From positions 546,001-610,000 of the forward strand of contig JANFOE010000570.1 of NCBI GenBank assembly GCA_025667525.1: 64,000 nt of DNA, written 5' to 3'. A program made the translations under genes and the position numbers. The DNA comes from Glebionis coronaria. Taxonomy: Eukaryota > Streptophyta > Magnoliopsida > Asterales > Asteraceae. The notes under the pieces are model-generated. The model searched no databases, was not told the origin of the DNA, and saw nothing but the letters and a program-made list of their open reading frames with translations. Below are positions 32,103 through 44,221 of this stretch, one piece after another (position 1 is the first letter of the stretch; each line of letters begins with the position of its first letter).

Positions 32103-34880
32103 AATATGCTGCTATGTAAGAAAGAAGAAGTAGGGATTCCACTCACAGCAGATGAAGTTGACTGGCATGATGACACTGATGATGAAGCCGATGATCAAGA
32201 GTTGGAGGCACATTATGTGTACATGGAAAAGATTCAAGAAGTGATTCTAGATACTGCTAAAAATTCTGGACCAATCTTCGATACTGAGCCAATTGAAAAG
32301 GTACCATCAAATGATAACTATAATGCGTTTGCTAATGAACGACGGCATCCTGAGCAACCCGAAAGCATCAGTGACACATATGTAATGGACACGGAGGATA
32401 GCAATATCTCTACGGATTCACAGCATATGTGTAATGATGACGGAAATGCTACTCAGGATACTGACTCGGAAGAGGATCGTGATTTGCTTGCTTCTATCAT
32501 TGATTCTTTAAAACGTGAAAATAATGAAAACAAAGAGGCTAATAAACGTTTGAAGCAAGCAAACACATCCTTAGCCGAGGAGATAGACAGGCTTAAAGAG
32601 TGTGATTATGTGAAAGAAGCTGATCGACGAGTTGCAATAGCTAATGGTTTGGTATATGAACGTAAGGTGCTCAACGAACAATATTGTTATGAAGTAACAC
32701 ACGAAATTCATATGTCAAAACAAAAGATATCAGAACTTGAAGAACAACTGCTGCTACATAAACTCCAGATTACCGAGTTAGAGTCGGTTAACAAAGAACA
32801 AACTGAGCTTTATAAAACTCGTGAAGAAAAGGATATTGAAAAAATTCTTGATTTAGAAAAGAGATTCGAAACGTTAAACAACATTGTTTACAAAACGGGT
32901 CAGTCTATTCAAACTTTGAATATGCTCAATAGAAATATTAAAACGAGTTTTGTTAAGCCTGAATATCTCAAGAATGTTAAATCTATAAAGCCTGCTCTTT
33001 ATGATATCGGTTGTTATGTTGATAATCTTGCTCTTATGCTTTCCCCTGACTGCGGCGAAATCCTTCGTCATCAAGAAGAAAGTCGATCGAACTTAAGTGA
33101 TTTGATAAACCTTTCTGACTCTAACAATCATAGTAAGTTTGTCCCTCAAAAAGAACTTTCAAAAGAACAAAAGATGTATAATAGTGTTCCACTAGCAAGT
33201 GATGAACCACAAAAGAAAGTTTCTTTAAAAAGGAGTTTCAAAAAACAATCAATTTTGTTAGAAAATAGAATTTTGGATGAAAAACGTAAATGTGATGAGA
33301 AAAGCAAAAGTGTTCAGCAATTTGAGTTTATAAAACAAGGGGTTTTGAATTTGTACAAAGGTGTCGTCGACTATGAAAAAGTTTCTAGGGATACCGTTTG
33401 GAATATTAAACCTAACCCACAACTAGAAGTAGTCATTCAACAATGTATTGTTCCAACCATCGATGATCTTTCAAAAAATGTAGAAATGTTTTATAACGCT
33501 CTCACTGCGGAAATGTTAACTGATTTAAGTTATGTTAAATCTCTTGAAGATGAAGTTGATTTTCTTCAAACTAATTTAAAGACACAAGAACACCAACTTT
33601 CTAACGAAATTGATCGACTTTCGAAGGAATATTTGTATGCTGATTATATGAATGCTATACTTGATGTGTATACCGATCTTGATCAATATTGTCATGTAGC
33701 ATGTCTAGAGTCAGAAATGGACGAGAAATGTCGCAATCTTGAAGTAGAGCTTTCAAAACAAATTCAGTCATATAACAAACTTTCGAAAAGTTTTCCCAAC
33801 TTGAGAAACACTCCATTTCTCTTGAACTTGCTTTACAAAAAGGTGATAAATCTCATAATCATAAAAAGTGTCAAGAAATGGCAGCTTCTTCGTTTTGTCA
33901 ATTAAATGAAAAACGTTTCGAAATAAATGATTTGAAAGCTCAGCTACAAGAAAGGGACATAGCCATCAATGAGTTACAAAAACTCATTGAGAAAATGAAA
34001 GGAAAGTCTGTATTGGGTAAACCATCCTCCGTTCATCAACCGAATGCGGTTAAATGCCCTAAATCCTCTGTTTTGGGACAATCCCCACAGACTTTGCCTA
34101 ATATAGGAAATGATAAAAGCACAAATGTGATAGCACCAGGAATGTATAAGATGAACACTAAGCCCACTCAAACTGGAACATCGCAGTTACCTCAGAATAT
34201 TAAGAAAACTAATCAACGTGTGTCTTCTTTTACATGAGTAATCCCCACTACTAGCGTTAGCGGACCACAGCTTAAGAGCACTAGAATGCAAGATAAGGTC
34301 ATGCCTAACAATAGTCCAGGAAAGAAGTTGGAAGTAGAAGACCACCGTAGGAATTTTAAGTTTTCTAAGAATAAAATGTCTGTAACTGCATGTAATGACA
34401 GTTTAAATGCTAAGACCTCGAATGTTGAATTTGTTTGCGTTGAATGTGGAAAATGTGTTCGTACTTTCAATCATGATGCTTGTGCTCTTAATCATAATGG
34501 CGTGAATGCTAGAACTAGGAAGCTCTTATTGTGCCCACTAGTACTAGAGAACCCACAAGAACTTTAAACCAATCCACTGATCAACCACTTAAGAAACTAA
34601 GTGCTTTAGACTCCACTACTCTGAGAAAACAAAACAGATTAAAGAAGCTATATGAGAACATGATTAGGACATGTACACGGGGGTATTCGAGATTTACACC
34701 ACCTGGATACAAATGGGTACCTAAGTTAACCACTTTAGTGATTGGGTCTAGGAATATCAGCTTGCCTGTAGACTTTGCATCTAGGCCCAATACTATTTTG
34801 GAACCCGTTTCTATCAAGGGCTCCCATTTGTCAAATGCTACATTGTCTTCTAATTCTTCTACAACTCGTCGAAATCATCC
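32046..34880 (+). pseudogene. E3 gag, coiled-coil and Cys/His part (degenerate)
   Basis: A long open stretch (32046-33905, 619 codons) of charged heptad-like sequence, for example NENKEANKRLKQANTSLAEE and KQKISELEEQLLLHKLQ, predicts extended coiled coil. A frameshift near 33800-33880 moves to LQERDIAINELQKLIEKMKG. Another break follows at 34237. At 34436-34483 comes CVECGKCVRTFNHDAC, with the C-x2-C-x2-C-x5-H-D-x-C spacing seen in E1, E2 and E4. Next is a basic region containing RFTPPGYKWVPK. The layout equals that of the E2 Gag although the sequence is quite different. Confidence 0.8.
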
Positions 34881-34884
34881 TATT

Positions 34885-37027
34885 CATAATGGACTCCGGG
34901 GTGCACAAAGCACATCACGGGCAATCTCAAGCTTCTCATTAACTTCGTGGAGAAGTTTCTGGGTACGGTGCGGTTTGGAAATGATTAGTTTGCACTGATA
35001 CTTGGATATGGCGATTTGGTTCAAGGAAATATCACTATCAAACGGGTTTATTACGTCGAGGGACTGAATCACAATTTATTCTCGGTTGGTCAATTTTGTG
35101 ATGCGGATTTGGAAGTGGCTTTTCGGAAATCTACTTGCTATGTTAGAGACTACGATGGCAATGACCTTCTCACAGGTTCTCGTGGTTCTGATCTATACAC
35201 TGTAACTCTTCAAGACACATATTCAACAAATCCAATTTGCTTAATGGCTAAAGCTTCATCTTCTCAAGCAAGGTTATGGCATCAATGACTGTCACATCTC
35301 AACTTTGACACCATCAACTTGCTTTCAAAGAATGATATTGTGACCGGTCTTCCTAAGTTAAAATTCGTCAAAGACCATCTTTATTCTTCTTGTGAGTTGG
35401 GGAAAGCAAAACGGGAGTCATTCCAAACAAAGACTACCCCAAGCTCAAAAGGACGATTGGAACTTCTACACATGGATTTATGTGGCCCCATGCGTGTAGA
35501 GAGTATTAACGGGAAAAAGTATATTCTCGTGATTGTTGATGATTACTCTAGATGCACATGGACTTTCTTCTTAAGGTCCAAAGATGAAACACCATAGGTT
35601 CTCAAAAACTTTCTCAAGATGATACAACGCAATCTTCAAGCTCAAGTCTTAACCGTAAGAACGGATAGGGGTACTGAATTTTTGAACAAGAATTTACAAT
35701 CTTACTTTCAAGAAGAAGGCATCGAACATCAAACGTCTATTGCTCGAACTCCTGAACAAAACGGCGTTGTCGAAAGACGGAACCGTACTTTGGTTGAGGC
35801 TGCTCGAACAATGCTTTTTGCTTCAAAATTACCGCTATTCTTCTGGGCTGAAGCAATTGCAACTGCCTGTTATACTCAGAATCCTTATCTGGTCATCCCT
35901 AGACATGAAAAGACACCTTACCACATCATTAATGGAAGGAAACCTACTGTCAAATTATTTCACGTATTTGGATCTTTATGCTACATTCTCAAAGACGGTG
36001 AGAATCTCGACAAGATGAAAGAAAAAGGTGATGCATATATTTTTGTGGGGTATGCTACATTGTCGAAAGGATATCGGGTCTATAACAAGCGAACAAAGAT
36101 TATTGTCGAAACAACTCATGTGAACTTTGACGAATTGCCACAGATGGTACTTGATCACAACAGCTCAAGTCCCGCACCTCAATGTCCAGCAATGGCACCT
36201 ACATAAAACAGTGTAAGTCCCGTGCAAGAACATCAAGAAAGTACTTCTACAACAGACCGACGGATACGACACATATGAATGAGTTGGTTGATTTATATGA
36301 TCCAATTTTTGATGAATATTACTATGGAAACAATCAAGTTGTGTCAAAGCCTTCCGCTGTCACTACTACGGATGCACCTGAACAAAGTCAAAAAGACACA
36401 ACTGCATCTACTTCAGCAACCGTTGCTCAAGAGACAATTCCACTGGATACTCAACAAACTCATGAAACAGTCATACAACCAACATCACCAACCGTCAATG
36501 ATGAAGGAGGAAACAACAATCAAGCAGTCGATGCACAACCTAACGAATAAGAATTTATCAATCCATTCGGTACACCGGTACACGAAGTCGGAGAGTCTTC
36601 TACTCAACATGTTGATCCGTCCAACATGCATATATTCTACCAACCATATCCATCCACTCACCATTAGACACGTGATCATCCATTGGAGCAAGTCATTGGA
36701 AATCCTTGACAACCAGTTCGAACACCCAGACAATTCGAAACCGATGGCGATGTGTGTATGTATGTACTAACCGTGAGTTCAACTGTACCTACTAACATCA
36801 AACAAGCCATGACTGATCATGCGTGGATTGAATCAATGCAAGACAAAATTCATCTGTTTGAACGCCTAAATGTTTGGGAACTTGTTGACAGACCCTATGG
36901 AATGTCAATTTTAGATTTCAAATGGATATGGAAAAACAAACTGGATGAAGAACAAACCATCATCAAAAACAAATCTTGTCTTGTGGTTAAGGGATACCGT
37001 CAACAAGAAGGCATACAAACTACTGAT
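34885..37027 (+). pseudogene. E3 pol: protease remnant, integrase, start of RT (degenerate)
   Basis: A protease trace (MDSG at 34889) is out of frame. Then come [20 protein letters not shown], the HHCC region with SHLNFDTINLLS and YSSCELGKAK, and integrase core [18 protein letters not shown] and [10 protein letters not shown], with all three acidic residues present. A polyproline/acidic linker follows. The RT entry has WIESMQDKIHLFERLNVWEL, DFKWIWKNKLDEE and VKGYRQQEG. RT stops being recognisable at about 37027, before the YVDD motif; no palm, thumb or RNase H follows. Several stops (35286, 35598, 36206) separate the pieces. Confidence 0.87.
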
Positions 37028-37171
37028 GAAAGTGCAGGTAATAACGTAAAGGTTCAACAAGAACACCAAGGTTTTCCATATTCATACCGTTCAACAAAAG
37101 ACACTCTCAGAGTTTGGTTGCTCATGAAGCAGATATCAGAGAAATACGTGTCTCAGGGGCTTCAAAAGTAA
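37028..37171 (+). pseudogene. E4-type gag C-terminal peptide fused to E3 RT
   Basis: Directly after the RT start the frame continues SAGNNVKVQQE ... DTLRVWLLMKQIS ... VSQGLQK and stops. The last part matches the end of E4's gag ORF (NAGTNINVQQ ... DTLRVCFLKKLIS ... VSQGICR, 44090-44221). In related Asteraceae elements, as I remember them, this peptide ends Gag rather than pol. The fusion therefore suggests a recombination that replaced the rest of pol with an E4-like 3' half. Confidence 0.7.
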
Positions 37172-37189
37172 AACTTCACAATGACTTAC

Positions 37190-37795
37190 AGTCACATATC
37201 AAACTGTAACTCGAACGTCAAAGAAAGGGAACTTTATCTCTTCAACGATAAGTTACCCTCGAAACGAGAAATTCATATTTCTCGATCACGAGCTTCTATT
37301 AAATCTATTCAAAAGTTTTATGCTCGTGTACATGACTTACAGCTAAATTACAGGTAGTAACTCGCTCTTCAAACAAAGGAAAGTCCATCCCGAGTATGGC
37401 TTATCCTCATAACGAGAAACTAAATTTTCTCGGACACGAGCTTCTATTAAAACTATTTGAAAGTTTTAAGCTCGTGTATATGACTTCTAAGCGCATCACA
37501 GCTTAGGACTCGAACCTCAAATAAGGAAAGTTTATCACGGACGATAACTTATCCTTCTTAACGAGAAATTCATATTTCTCAGTCATGAGCTTCTCATAAA
37601 AACATTCTAAGTTTTTAAGTTCATGAAAAACGATTTCTAAGTAAATGTCAGCTTAGAACTCGAACTTCAACTTAAGGAAAGTTTATCACAGATGATAACT
37701 TATCCTCCACAATGGGAAATTTATTTTTCTCGGTCATGAGCAAGTCACAAAACAATCAAAGTTTTGAGCTCATGAAAAACAGACCCGAAAGGGAA
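37190..37795 (+). repeat. E3 hairpin array: four units of about 150 bp
   Basis: Repeated landmarks ACGAGAAA at 37264, 37411 and 37561, and ATGGGAAA at about 37710, give periods of 147, 150 and about 150. Each unit has a short hairpin (unit 1: CGAGAAAT, four-base loop, ATTTCTCG). A longer one follows (CACGAGCTT ... AAGCTCGTG in unit 2, TCATGAGC ... GCTCATGA in unit 4, with inner AAAACT/AGTTTT arms). The stems are kept although the bases change. There is no ORF. The same array is in E4 at 44222-44780. Confidence 0.85.
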
Positions 37796-40100
37796 GTGTA
37801 CGTTTCAGTGCGCTTTCCCTAAGAAATAGAAGAGAAGTATTCTATCCTGATTATTTTTAAACCGTTGAACACAAGTTTTCAAGAATTTCTCAAAAGGTTT
37901 TTCTAAATGTTTCAAAATTGTGTGTTCAACACTCCCTTCCTCATATATGGTTTTTATATCTTAAAATTGTCATATGTTATTTTGATCAATTTTTGAGGGG
38001 GAGCATTTTAAAATCAAGCTTTAATGTTGTTGGGTACATCTCTAAAATTGTCACATTATATGTATCCAACACATTCCGAAAATGGTTTAAAACTGTCATA
38101 TGTCATATACTATATCGGATAAGGCATCTCTACTCCGTACCTCAGCATATTTGTGGTGTTATTTTTCCAAAATTTTGTCAAACTTTTGTTTCAAGACACA
38201 CATATATTGTTGAGGGGGAGTATCCCGACTGAAAAAGTTCCATGATTCATGCGTGCACACATGTTTCTCTCCCAATCGGTTTTTCAGAAATTGTCATATT
38301 TTAATCAATTGGTATCTCTAGTATGATGTTTTTATATTAGAGATAGGGGGAGAAAATGTGATTAAAATGTAATATATCGCAACATGTGATCTTAAAGACT
38401 CTAGTGCAACTCTTTCCTTCACATGCTAAAACTATTTTGTATATCGATGCATGTGTGTAGGGGGAGCTTTACGGAAATGTAAAACTTTCAAGTGTTAAAA
38501 GTTTTGATTTTTTATCAAGCACTTTGAATGGTTTTCAATGGTTTTATGGTTACGATCTTTACCCAAAACAACCTACTATCCACGACGGAATGTTGGGGTC
38601 AAAAGGTGGTTTTTGATAGGAAACTAAGTCCTATGATCCAACCAGAACCGGAGGGATCTACCCAAGGACATTCCATAGCTAGAAATAGCTGTCCTTAGGA
38701 AAGATGGAGTTGAATGAAGCTGAATGCGGACCAGTTACTTAATTTAGCGCTCGAACAATCACAACAAGGTGCTAGTGATGACGTATTGGTAAGCATTGAA
38801 GGAGTTGAATATTCTATGCAACTTAGGCAGAAACCGGGTTAACACATCTTTTGAAGACAAGTGTCATGGACCCAGTAATGCGATGCACAAACCTTCCCCA
38901 ACCATTCTAGTTTATCTCAAAATAAACTTGTCTCATTGTCACGGATATCAACACGTATCTATTGACTTTCTCACTCTGAGTTAGTTAATATTGAAAAGGT
39001 GGCAGTCTGCTCCAGCCTCCGATCACCAAAAATGCACTTATTGAGTCTAGAGCCAAACGAGATCTATCTATCATCTCATTAGGACACAATCGAGTCCTAC
39101 GCATTATCCTTTTGATATTTCCAGAACATCTGAGTGATACGATTCACGATGAAGATGGAAATCCTGCTTGAGCCAACATCAAACAAGCTCATGGTAGGTT
39201 ACTTGTCCGATTCTACACGAATCAAACTTGTGAGAACTAGAATGCAACTAAGTTTGATTCTTAATTGATTCAAACTTGATTCCAGGTTTCTTCGCAAAAT
39301 CCATGTGATCTTGCCAGAACATTTAGAGTGACACTCATTAGTGTTCACAATGATGAATGGAAATCCTTCCAGTGTCAACATCAAACAACATCGCGGTAGG
39401 TAACTCGCAAGATTCTCTATGAACCAAGCTTGTGACAAACTGGAAAGCAACAATGGTGCGATTCTTTTAGAATCAAACTTGTTCCAGGAAATCTGAATTG
39501 ACGACTCTAAGACGGATAATTTATCCTCATGATTCACTCTTTACGTTCGCAGTCTTCTTTGAGACGGTCGAGTAAAGAGAACTGGCTATTACCGCCGGGA
39601 AACCCTGTCAAGGAGGTTCTTAATCGAATCTACCTGATCACAGGTACGGTATCTAATACCGTCTAATGGTCTTCACCGATCGGAGGTAAAATGCTACCGA
39701 GTTAGGGTGAAATGTTCAAAGCCATTTCATCCGTGTCTATATATATTGATGCATATCAAGTAGGTGGCGTAGCTCTGTAACCAATGTCGATTCAGAAGTC
39801 ACAAGAGCACAAGATGGCGATAATTAAGATACTTAAGAATGTAAGAATGTAATAGGTCATCTTGTCACAAGAGCTCAAGATGAACACCATCAAGAATAGA
39901 TTGAAGATCTCAAGCACTCAAAGTCAAATGACAAAGGCTCAAGATAAAGATCACAAAAGCATGAAGGAACAAAGCCGTTATAAACAAGATCAAGACCAAG
40001 ATATAAGACCAAAGGACAAAGATCTCCTCTATAAGAATGTATTCACTCAATCATCTTATGTTTTTAAGCTTTTTAAGATGACCGATACATTAGGGGAGAT
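37796..40100 (+). other. E3 3' non-coding region with repeated purine tracts
   Basis: No supported ORF. GGGGGAG tracts at 37996-38003, 38211-38220, 38344-38352 and 38458-38466 precede the true polypurine tract at 40090-40100. From 39085 on it carries two diverged modules (AGAACAT...GGAAATCC...TCAAACTTGTGA) homologous to the 200-bp repeats of E1/E2. It also holds a segment ACCGGAGG / CACATT-rich (38640-38760) matching the same region of E1 in opposite orientation. Confidence 0.75.
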
Positions 40101-40462
40101 TGTTAGCCCTATAATTTATATAGTCGAACAAGAATGTAATAGGTTATCTTAGTCGTTAATGGTCTTGTATTGTAATAGGAGTAGTCGGGTTAACCGGGCT
40201 CTTTAAGCTAATATTGTATAAGTTAGGGGCGTAAGCCCAAGCAAAGCCAAGCCCGACCCAAGGATACTAAACCCACGGCCCATATTCCAAGGGTATATAA
40301 ACCCTCTTCCATGTGTGGAAGAGGGTGTTGGTTACCATTTTACTTTCTCTCTCTAAAGTGATTAACCCTCCAAATTCTCTCTTGTTTCTCTCTCCACTTT
40401 CTTCTCTTTCTCTCTCTAAATATCAACTAAATCTTGTGTTATGGATTGATTTGGGAATAACA
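40101..40462 (+). repeat. E3 3' LTR
   Basis: 362 bp, TGTTAGCCC...GGAATAACA, preceded by TTAGGGGAGAT. Compared with 29492-29859 it shows numerous substitutions and a short deletion. Confidence 0.9.
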
Positions 40463-40932
40463 GTAAAGGTTGAAGTAGACTTGGATAAGCCACCAGTTCA
40501 GGTTTAAACCTTTGGCAGACATCACAATTTCTCACAAATTCCTTAATTTGTTTCCTCATCTTCTTCCAATAGACCACAACACACATTCTATGCATTGTAG
40601 CATGGATACCTGAATGCCCACCAGTGGTTCGAGCATAGAAATGCAACAACAATTTCTTCCTTAGATCCTCATTTCCACTCACACCAACTTCCCTTTCCTT
40701 AATACCTGGCCTGCAGTCCAAGAGTAATGTTTGGCACTAGCACTATCTTTTTGTAGGTTGGAAATGATAGTCTGCAATTCTTGATCAACCCTCCAACCTT
40801 GCTTAATTTATTCAAACAACTCACTTGCTAATGTAGTGACACTGATTTGAGCCAATTCTGCCCCATTGTGAACTCTAGATAATGCATCAGCTACTCTATA
40901 TTCAGACCCAAACTTATACATGATTTCATAAT
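40463..40932 (-). pseudogene. E0 RNase H end and integrase zinc domain (degenerate)
   Basis: Complement reads, from 40932: KFGSEYRVADALSRVHNGAE (typical Gypsy RNase H end), a stop near 40806-40808, ELQTIISNLQKD, then HSGIHATMHRM and CDVCQRFKPE. The last two form the integrase HHCC zinc-binding domain, followed by SLLQPL. The protein would continue on the other side of E3 at 28477 with LWTYISM. E4's LTR starts at 40933, cutting the element off. Confidence 0.85.
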
Positions 40933-41236
40933 TGTTGGAAATACGTTTTTACGTATTTAGGAAGGTTCGGTCACTCCAACAATATATAAATAGTATGGGC
41001 TCGTAGTCATAGTCTAACGATATAACCCACAAAGCCCACATGTAGGGTGGGCTATATAAACCCCCTCCTAGCATGTTAGAAGGGGTGGTTGGTGGTTGGT
41101 TACTCATCTAATCTAATCTTTCTTGTTTTCTCCACCCTCTCTCTACTTTCTCTCTCTCTAGTTCTTCATCTATCTCTCTCTCTCTTTGTTAATCATTCCA
41201 TCAATAGTATAATCCAAGGATTACAATAAACTGTCA
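40933..41236 (+). repeat. E4 5' LTR
   Basis: 304 bp, begins TGTTGGAAATACG, as in E1 and E2, and ends AATAAACTGTCA, followed by a primer-binding site. Confidence 0.9.
41033..41090 (+). promoter_or_regulatory. E4 LTR promoter with flanking inverted repeats
   Basis: AGCCCAC (41033-41039) and GTGGGCT (41047-41053) form an inverted repeat directly upstream of TATATAAA (41053-41060). Downstream, CCCCCTCCTA and a decayed TTAGAAGGGG arm correspond to ATCTCCTA/TAGGAGA in the 3' LTR (56820-56850). Same design as E1-E3, different bases. Confidence 0.65.
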
Positions 41237-41238
41237 AT

Positions 41239-41257
41239 TGGTATCAAGAGTCATGGG
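41239..41257 (+). other. E4 primer-binding site
   Basis: TGGTATCAAGAGTCATGGG, two bases after the LTR; one mismatch (T for C) to the E1/E2 site. Confidence 0.87.
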
Positions 41258-41499
41258 ATGATTGTTTTGTTTTTGTGTTTGTGTTCTTGATTTGTGTGCC
41301 TATTCTGATCTAAATCATATGATCAAATTTTTGTGTGTGTGTTTTTATGGTTTAATCTTGATATAAATCATCTACATAGTTGTGGTAGAGATTTGGTATT
41401 ATTACTTTGGCTACAAACACAAATTTTTTGGGTGTTTGGATCATTTTTTGGCTTAAAATCTCGAATTGGTTAGGTTTTATCCGAGACAATTGGAAATTG

Positions 41500-41890
41500 G
41501 GATCACTGTTGTACTATTGCGACAGAATTGCTTGGATTTCCATCGCAATGGCTAGGGTTTATGATACTGCGACCATTATTGCGATAGCCATTGCGAGAGC
41601 TTGTTATTGATAGACATTGCGACAACTTGTTATTGATAGACATTGCGACAGCTTGTTATTGATAGACATTGCGAGAGCTTGTTATTGATAGACACTGCGA
41701 TAGCTTGTTATTGCGACAAGTGATATTGCGATAGACTTGTCATTGCGACGACTTTCAGATATTGCGATAGCTAGGTTATTGCGACGAGTTTGATATTGCG
41801 ATAGCTAGGTTATTGCGACGAGTTTGATATTGCGACAGGTTTTGGGATATTGCGACAGGTTTTGGGATATTGCGACACATACGACATAGC
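41500..41890 (+). repeat. E4 leader tandem repeat, ATTGCGACAGCTTGTT unit
   Basis: Repeats built on ATTGCGAC/ATTGCGAT cores. They include four copies of a 26-bp unit containing GAGCTTGTTATTGATAGACA (about 41596-41705), then shorter 15-22-bp spacings. It is in the same position as the other elements' leader arrays. No coding meaning. Confidence 0.87.
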
Positions 41891-42071
41891 AAAGATATTG
41901 TTTTTGTGATATTCCGAAGATCCCAAAATTATTCCTTAAAAAATTTCGAGAACATATTTTAGGGGATTTCAACATTATTTCTCAACTTCTACACACGACA
42001 ACAAACACAATTACTTTCTTTCATTGATCGATCGACAAGTAATCCTTACTTTCATTTGTCATCGAATTTCA

Positions 42072-44221
42072 ATGGATTCATTGAATTCGATATCGCAAGA
42101 GGGAGAATTGCATCAAATGCAAGACAAAGCTAGAGAAAGTGGTATAACTTTATTTCGACTCCTTCAGTCTTATCTAGTGACCATTTCATGGTTTCAAGGA
42201 GGAAGCGAATTTGTGACACTCTTTGGTCAAGATCGTTATATATTCATCGACTCAATATTCCTCAACTTGAACCAACTAGCTGAGCAACTTCACAAAGAAG
42301 ACTTTAATCACTCTGCATCATTATCTGCATATAAAGATCTAGTGACACAACTTACGCACTTCTTCTAATTCAACACCATTAAGTCTGAAAATTTAGGGAT
42401 ATGCCAGTCATTTTTTCAATACTCACATATCGAGGTTCAAGATTTCCGTAGTACACTGTTGAAATTCATGACATTAGTCTCGTCTTCGTTGATGAAAGAT
42501 CCCGACTTCAGCAAGCGTATGATAATGGAGTGCAAGAATCTACGATGCAGATGCAATAGGAGAATGGTCATACGGTTGACAACTTGGAGCCTAAAGATGG
42601 AAAGAGCATGGAATAGGGAGGAAACAATGATAAAAGAAGCATGTCAGGGAATGATATAGACATCTCTCATGATATAGACATCTCTCATGATGACACCATA
42701 CCCGTATATGACGAAGAGCCTACAAATACGGTACAACTAAATGTGGTACATGATGTCTAAGCCGATGAACTACCGCATTTAGAGCATTCCGAACCTAATT
42801 ATGACAAACAAGGGATGGAAACGAGTGATAGCGATACCATTTCTGATTCATCCGATGTGCGTCATAATGGGGGAGAAAGTGTTCAAAATGCTAAAAATCA
42901 CGATAAGTGTCTTATGACTGCTTCATTAACTACTTCTGATTTTAAGGTTAAAGAGCTCGAAACGATCGTAGCTCAGCAATCTAAATATCTTGAGGATGCC
43001 AAACTTGAATTTTCGAAGAAAACGAACAAATTTGAAACATATTTTGAAAAACTTTAAAAGTCAAACGTTGTTCTTGAACAAAAATTGGATCTCTAGATTC
43101 TAAAGCTGAAGAGGATAATCTTTTGAAACAAATTAAGTTGTTAGAATCTAAGCAAACATCCCAAGATAAATTGCTCAAAGAGAATGAGACTTTAAAGGCT
43201 CAAATTCAGGAAAAGGTTTTGTTTATAGCTGCGTTGAAAAACGAATTAAGGAAAACTAAAGGAACTAGTGAGACACTAAGCTTGAAAACCATCAATCTCG
43301 GGGAAACCACCTACAAATCAGCCCGTTAGACAACCGACTGCATTTAGATCCAAGCGACCATAATCCTCTAGACCGCGGTTTGCCTCCCAAGTTGATATGG
43401 TTCATATTTCTAGAACAGTCACTCCACCAACTAGGCCTAATGTGACTAAATCAGCTTTAGCAAGACCTAATCACATGATTGCCTCTAGTTTCTCTACGAA
43501 TATAAAGAACACGTCTAGAATTAGTTCAAATGACGTTTGCCATAAATTTGGTCTGAGGGAAGCTAAGCAAAAGACACGAGTAACAGATAGGAATTTTAAA
43601 CCTAGTCAGATGCCTTCTAGATTACCCAACACTGCTAACCGTAGTATGTCATATCCTAGGAGAATCAATCAATCATCTAGGAATTCTAGATCTTACTCGG
43701 ACATTAAATATGCTACTTGTAAATCATGTAGGAACTGTGTCTTTAAGGCAAATCATGACCCTTGTGTCAAGAAATTCCTTAATGAGGTGAACTCCCGCGC
43801 TAGAGTTAAATCCCAGTGGGTAGCTAAAATCAAACCCTTTGGTAAAATGTGGCGCCCCACGGGTAGAACTTTCACTTTTGTAGGAAACGAGTGCCCTTTA
43901 ACTAGGATAGTCTCCAATTCTACCAAGTCTACTAGGGAGGAAACTCAAAAGGATGATCAATCACTTAAGCTTAGTGATCCATCTCCTCAGGTTGCCACTA
44001 GCATAAGAAAAGACAACTGTGAATTCCCACATGGTTCTAAAATAGATATCGCTAACCCATATAAAAGTATACAAACTCCTAATGAGAATGCAGGTACAAA
44101 CATCAACGTTCAGCAAAGCGGTCCAGTCGCTTTATACCATTCAGCTCAGGACACTCTCAGAGTTTGCTTTCTAAAGAAGCTGATATCTACGAATCAAGTG
44201 TCTCAGGGGATTTGTAGGTAA
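42072..44221 (+). pseudogene. E4 gag (degenerate) with coiled coil and Cys/His motif
   Basis: Likely ATG at 42072 (MDSLNSISQEGELHQMQDKA), after TTTCATTGATCGATCGACAA as in the other leaders. Stops and frameshifts split it (42366, 42660, 43055, 43327). Parts: an N-terminal region of about 100 residues that I do not recognise as UBN2, acidic and coiled-coil stretches (SKQTSQDKLLKENETLKAQI) and a basic linker. Next are the motif CKSCRNCVFKANHDPC (43718-43765) and [20 protein letters not shown]. It ends DTLRVCFLKKLIS...QGICR at 44221. No CCHC knuckle is visible. It most resembles the Gag-like proteins of other Asteraceae SIRE-type elements. Confidence 0.78.

Larger units (their letters stand above)
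28473..40462 (+). mobile_element. E3: degenerate SIRE-like Copia element with a truncated tandem 3' end
   Basis: Plus-strand element inserted in E0's integrase. The complete unit runs from 5' LTR 29492-29859 to 3' LTR 40101-40462. Left of it, 28473-29491 is a second copy of the sequence preceding the 3' LTR (39085-40100). The order is therefore [truncated 3' region]-LTR-internal-LTR. About 15 bp of E0 are missing at the insertion point, and the left junction shares CACAATCGAG with both parents. This fits a tandem array that lost its left part by deletion. The right flank GTAAA lacks a partner. The LTRs differ by many substitutions, so it is old. Confidence 0.85.
27105..40932 (-). mobile_element. 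E0: Gypsy chromovirus remnant, split by E3 and truncated by E4
   Basis: Minus-strand Gypsy element. A 278-bp LTR (27105-27382) is followed by a polypurine-like tract, chromodomain, integrase core, then E3 (28473-40462), then the integrase zinc domain and RNase H end (40463-40932), where E4 begins. RT, protease, gag and the 5' LTR are not found in the window. The C-terminal chromodomain marks a chromovirus; the layout is Reina- or Tekay-like. It predates E3 and E4. Confidence 0.85.

Noticed and set aside
37028..37171. A novel accessory domain at the end of pol in E3
   Set aside because: It matches the end of E4's gag ORF, so a chimeric junction explains it better.
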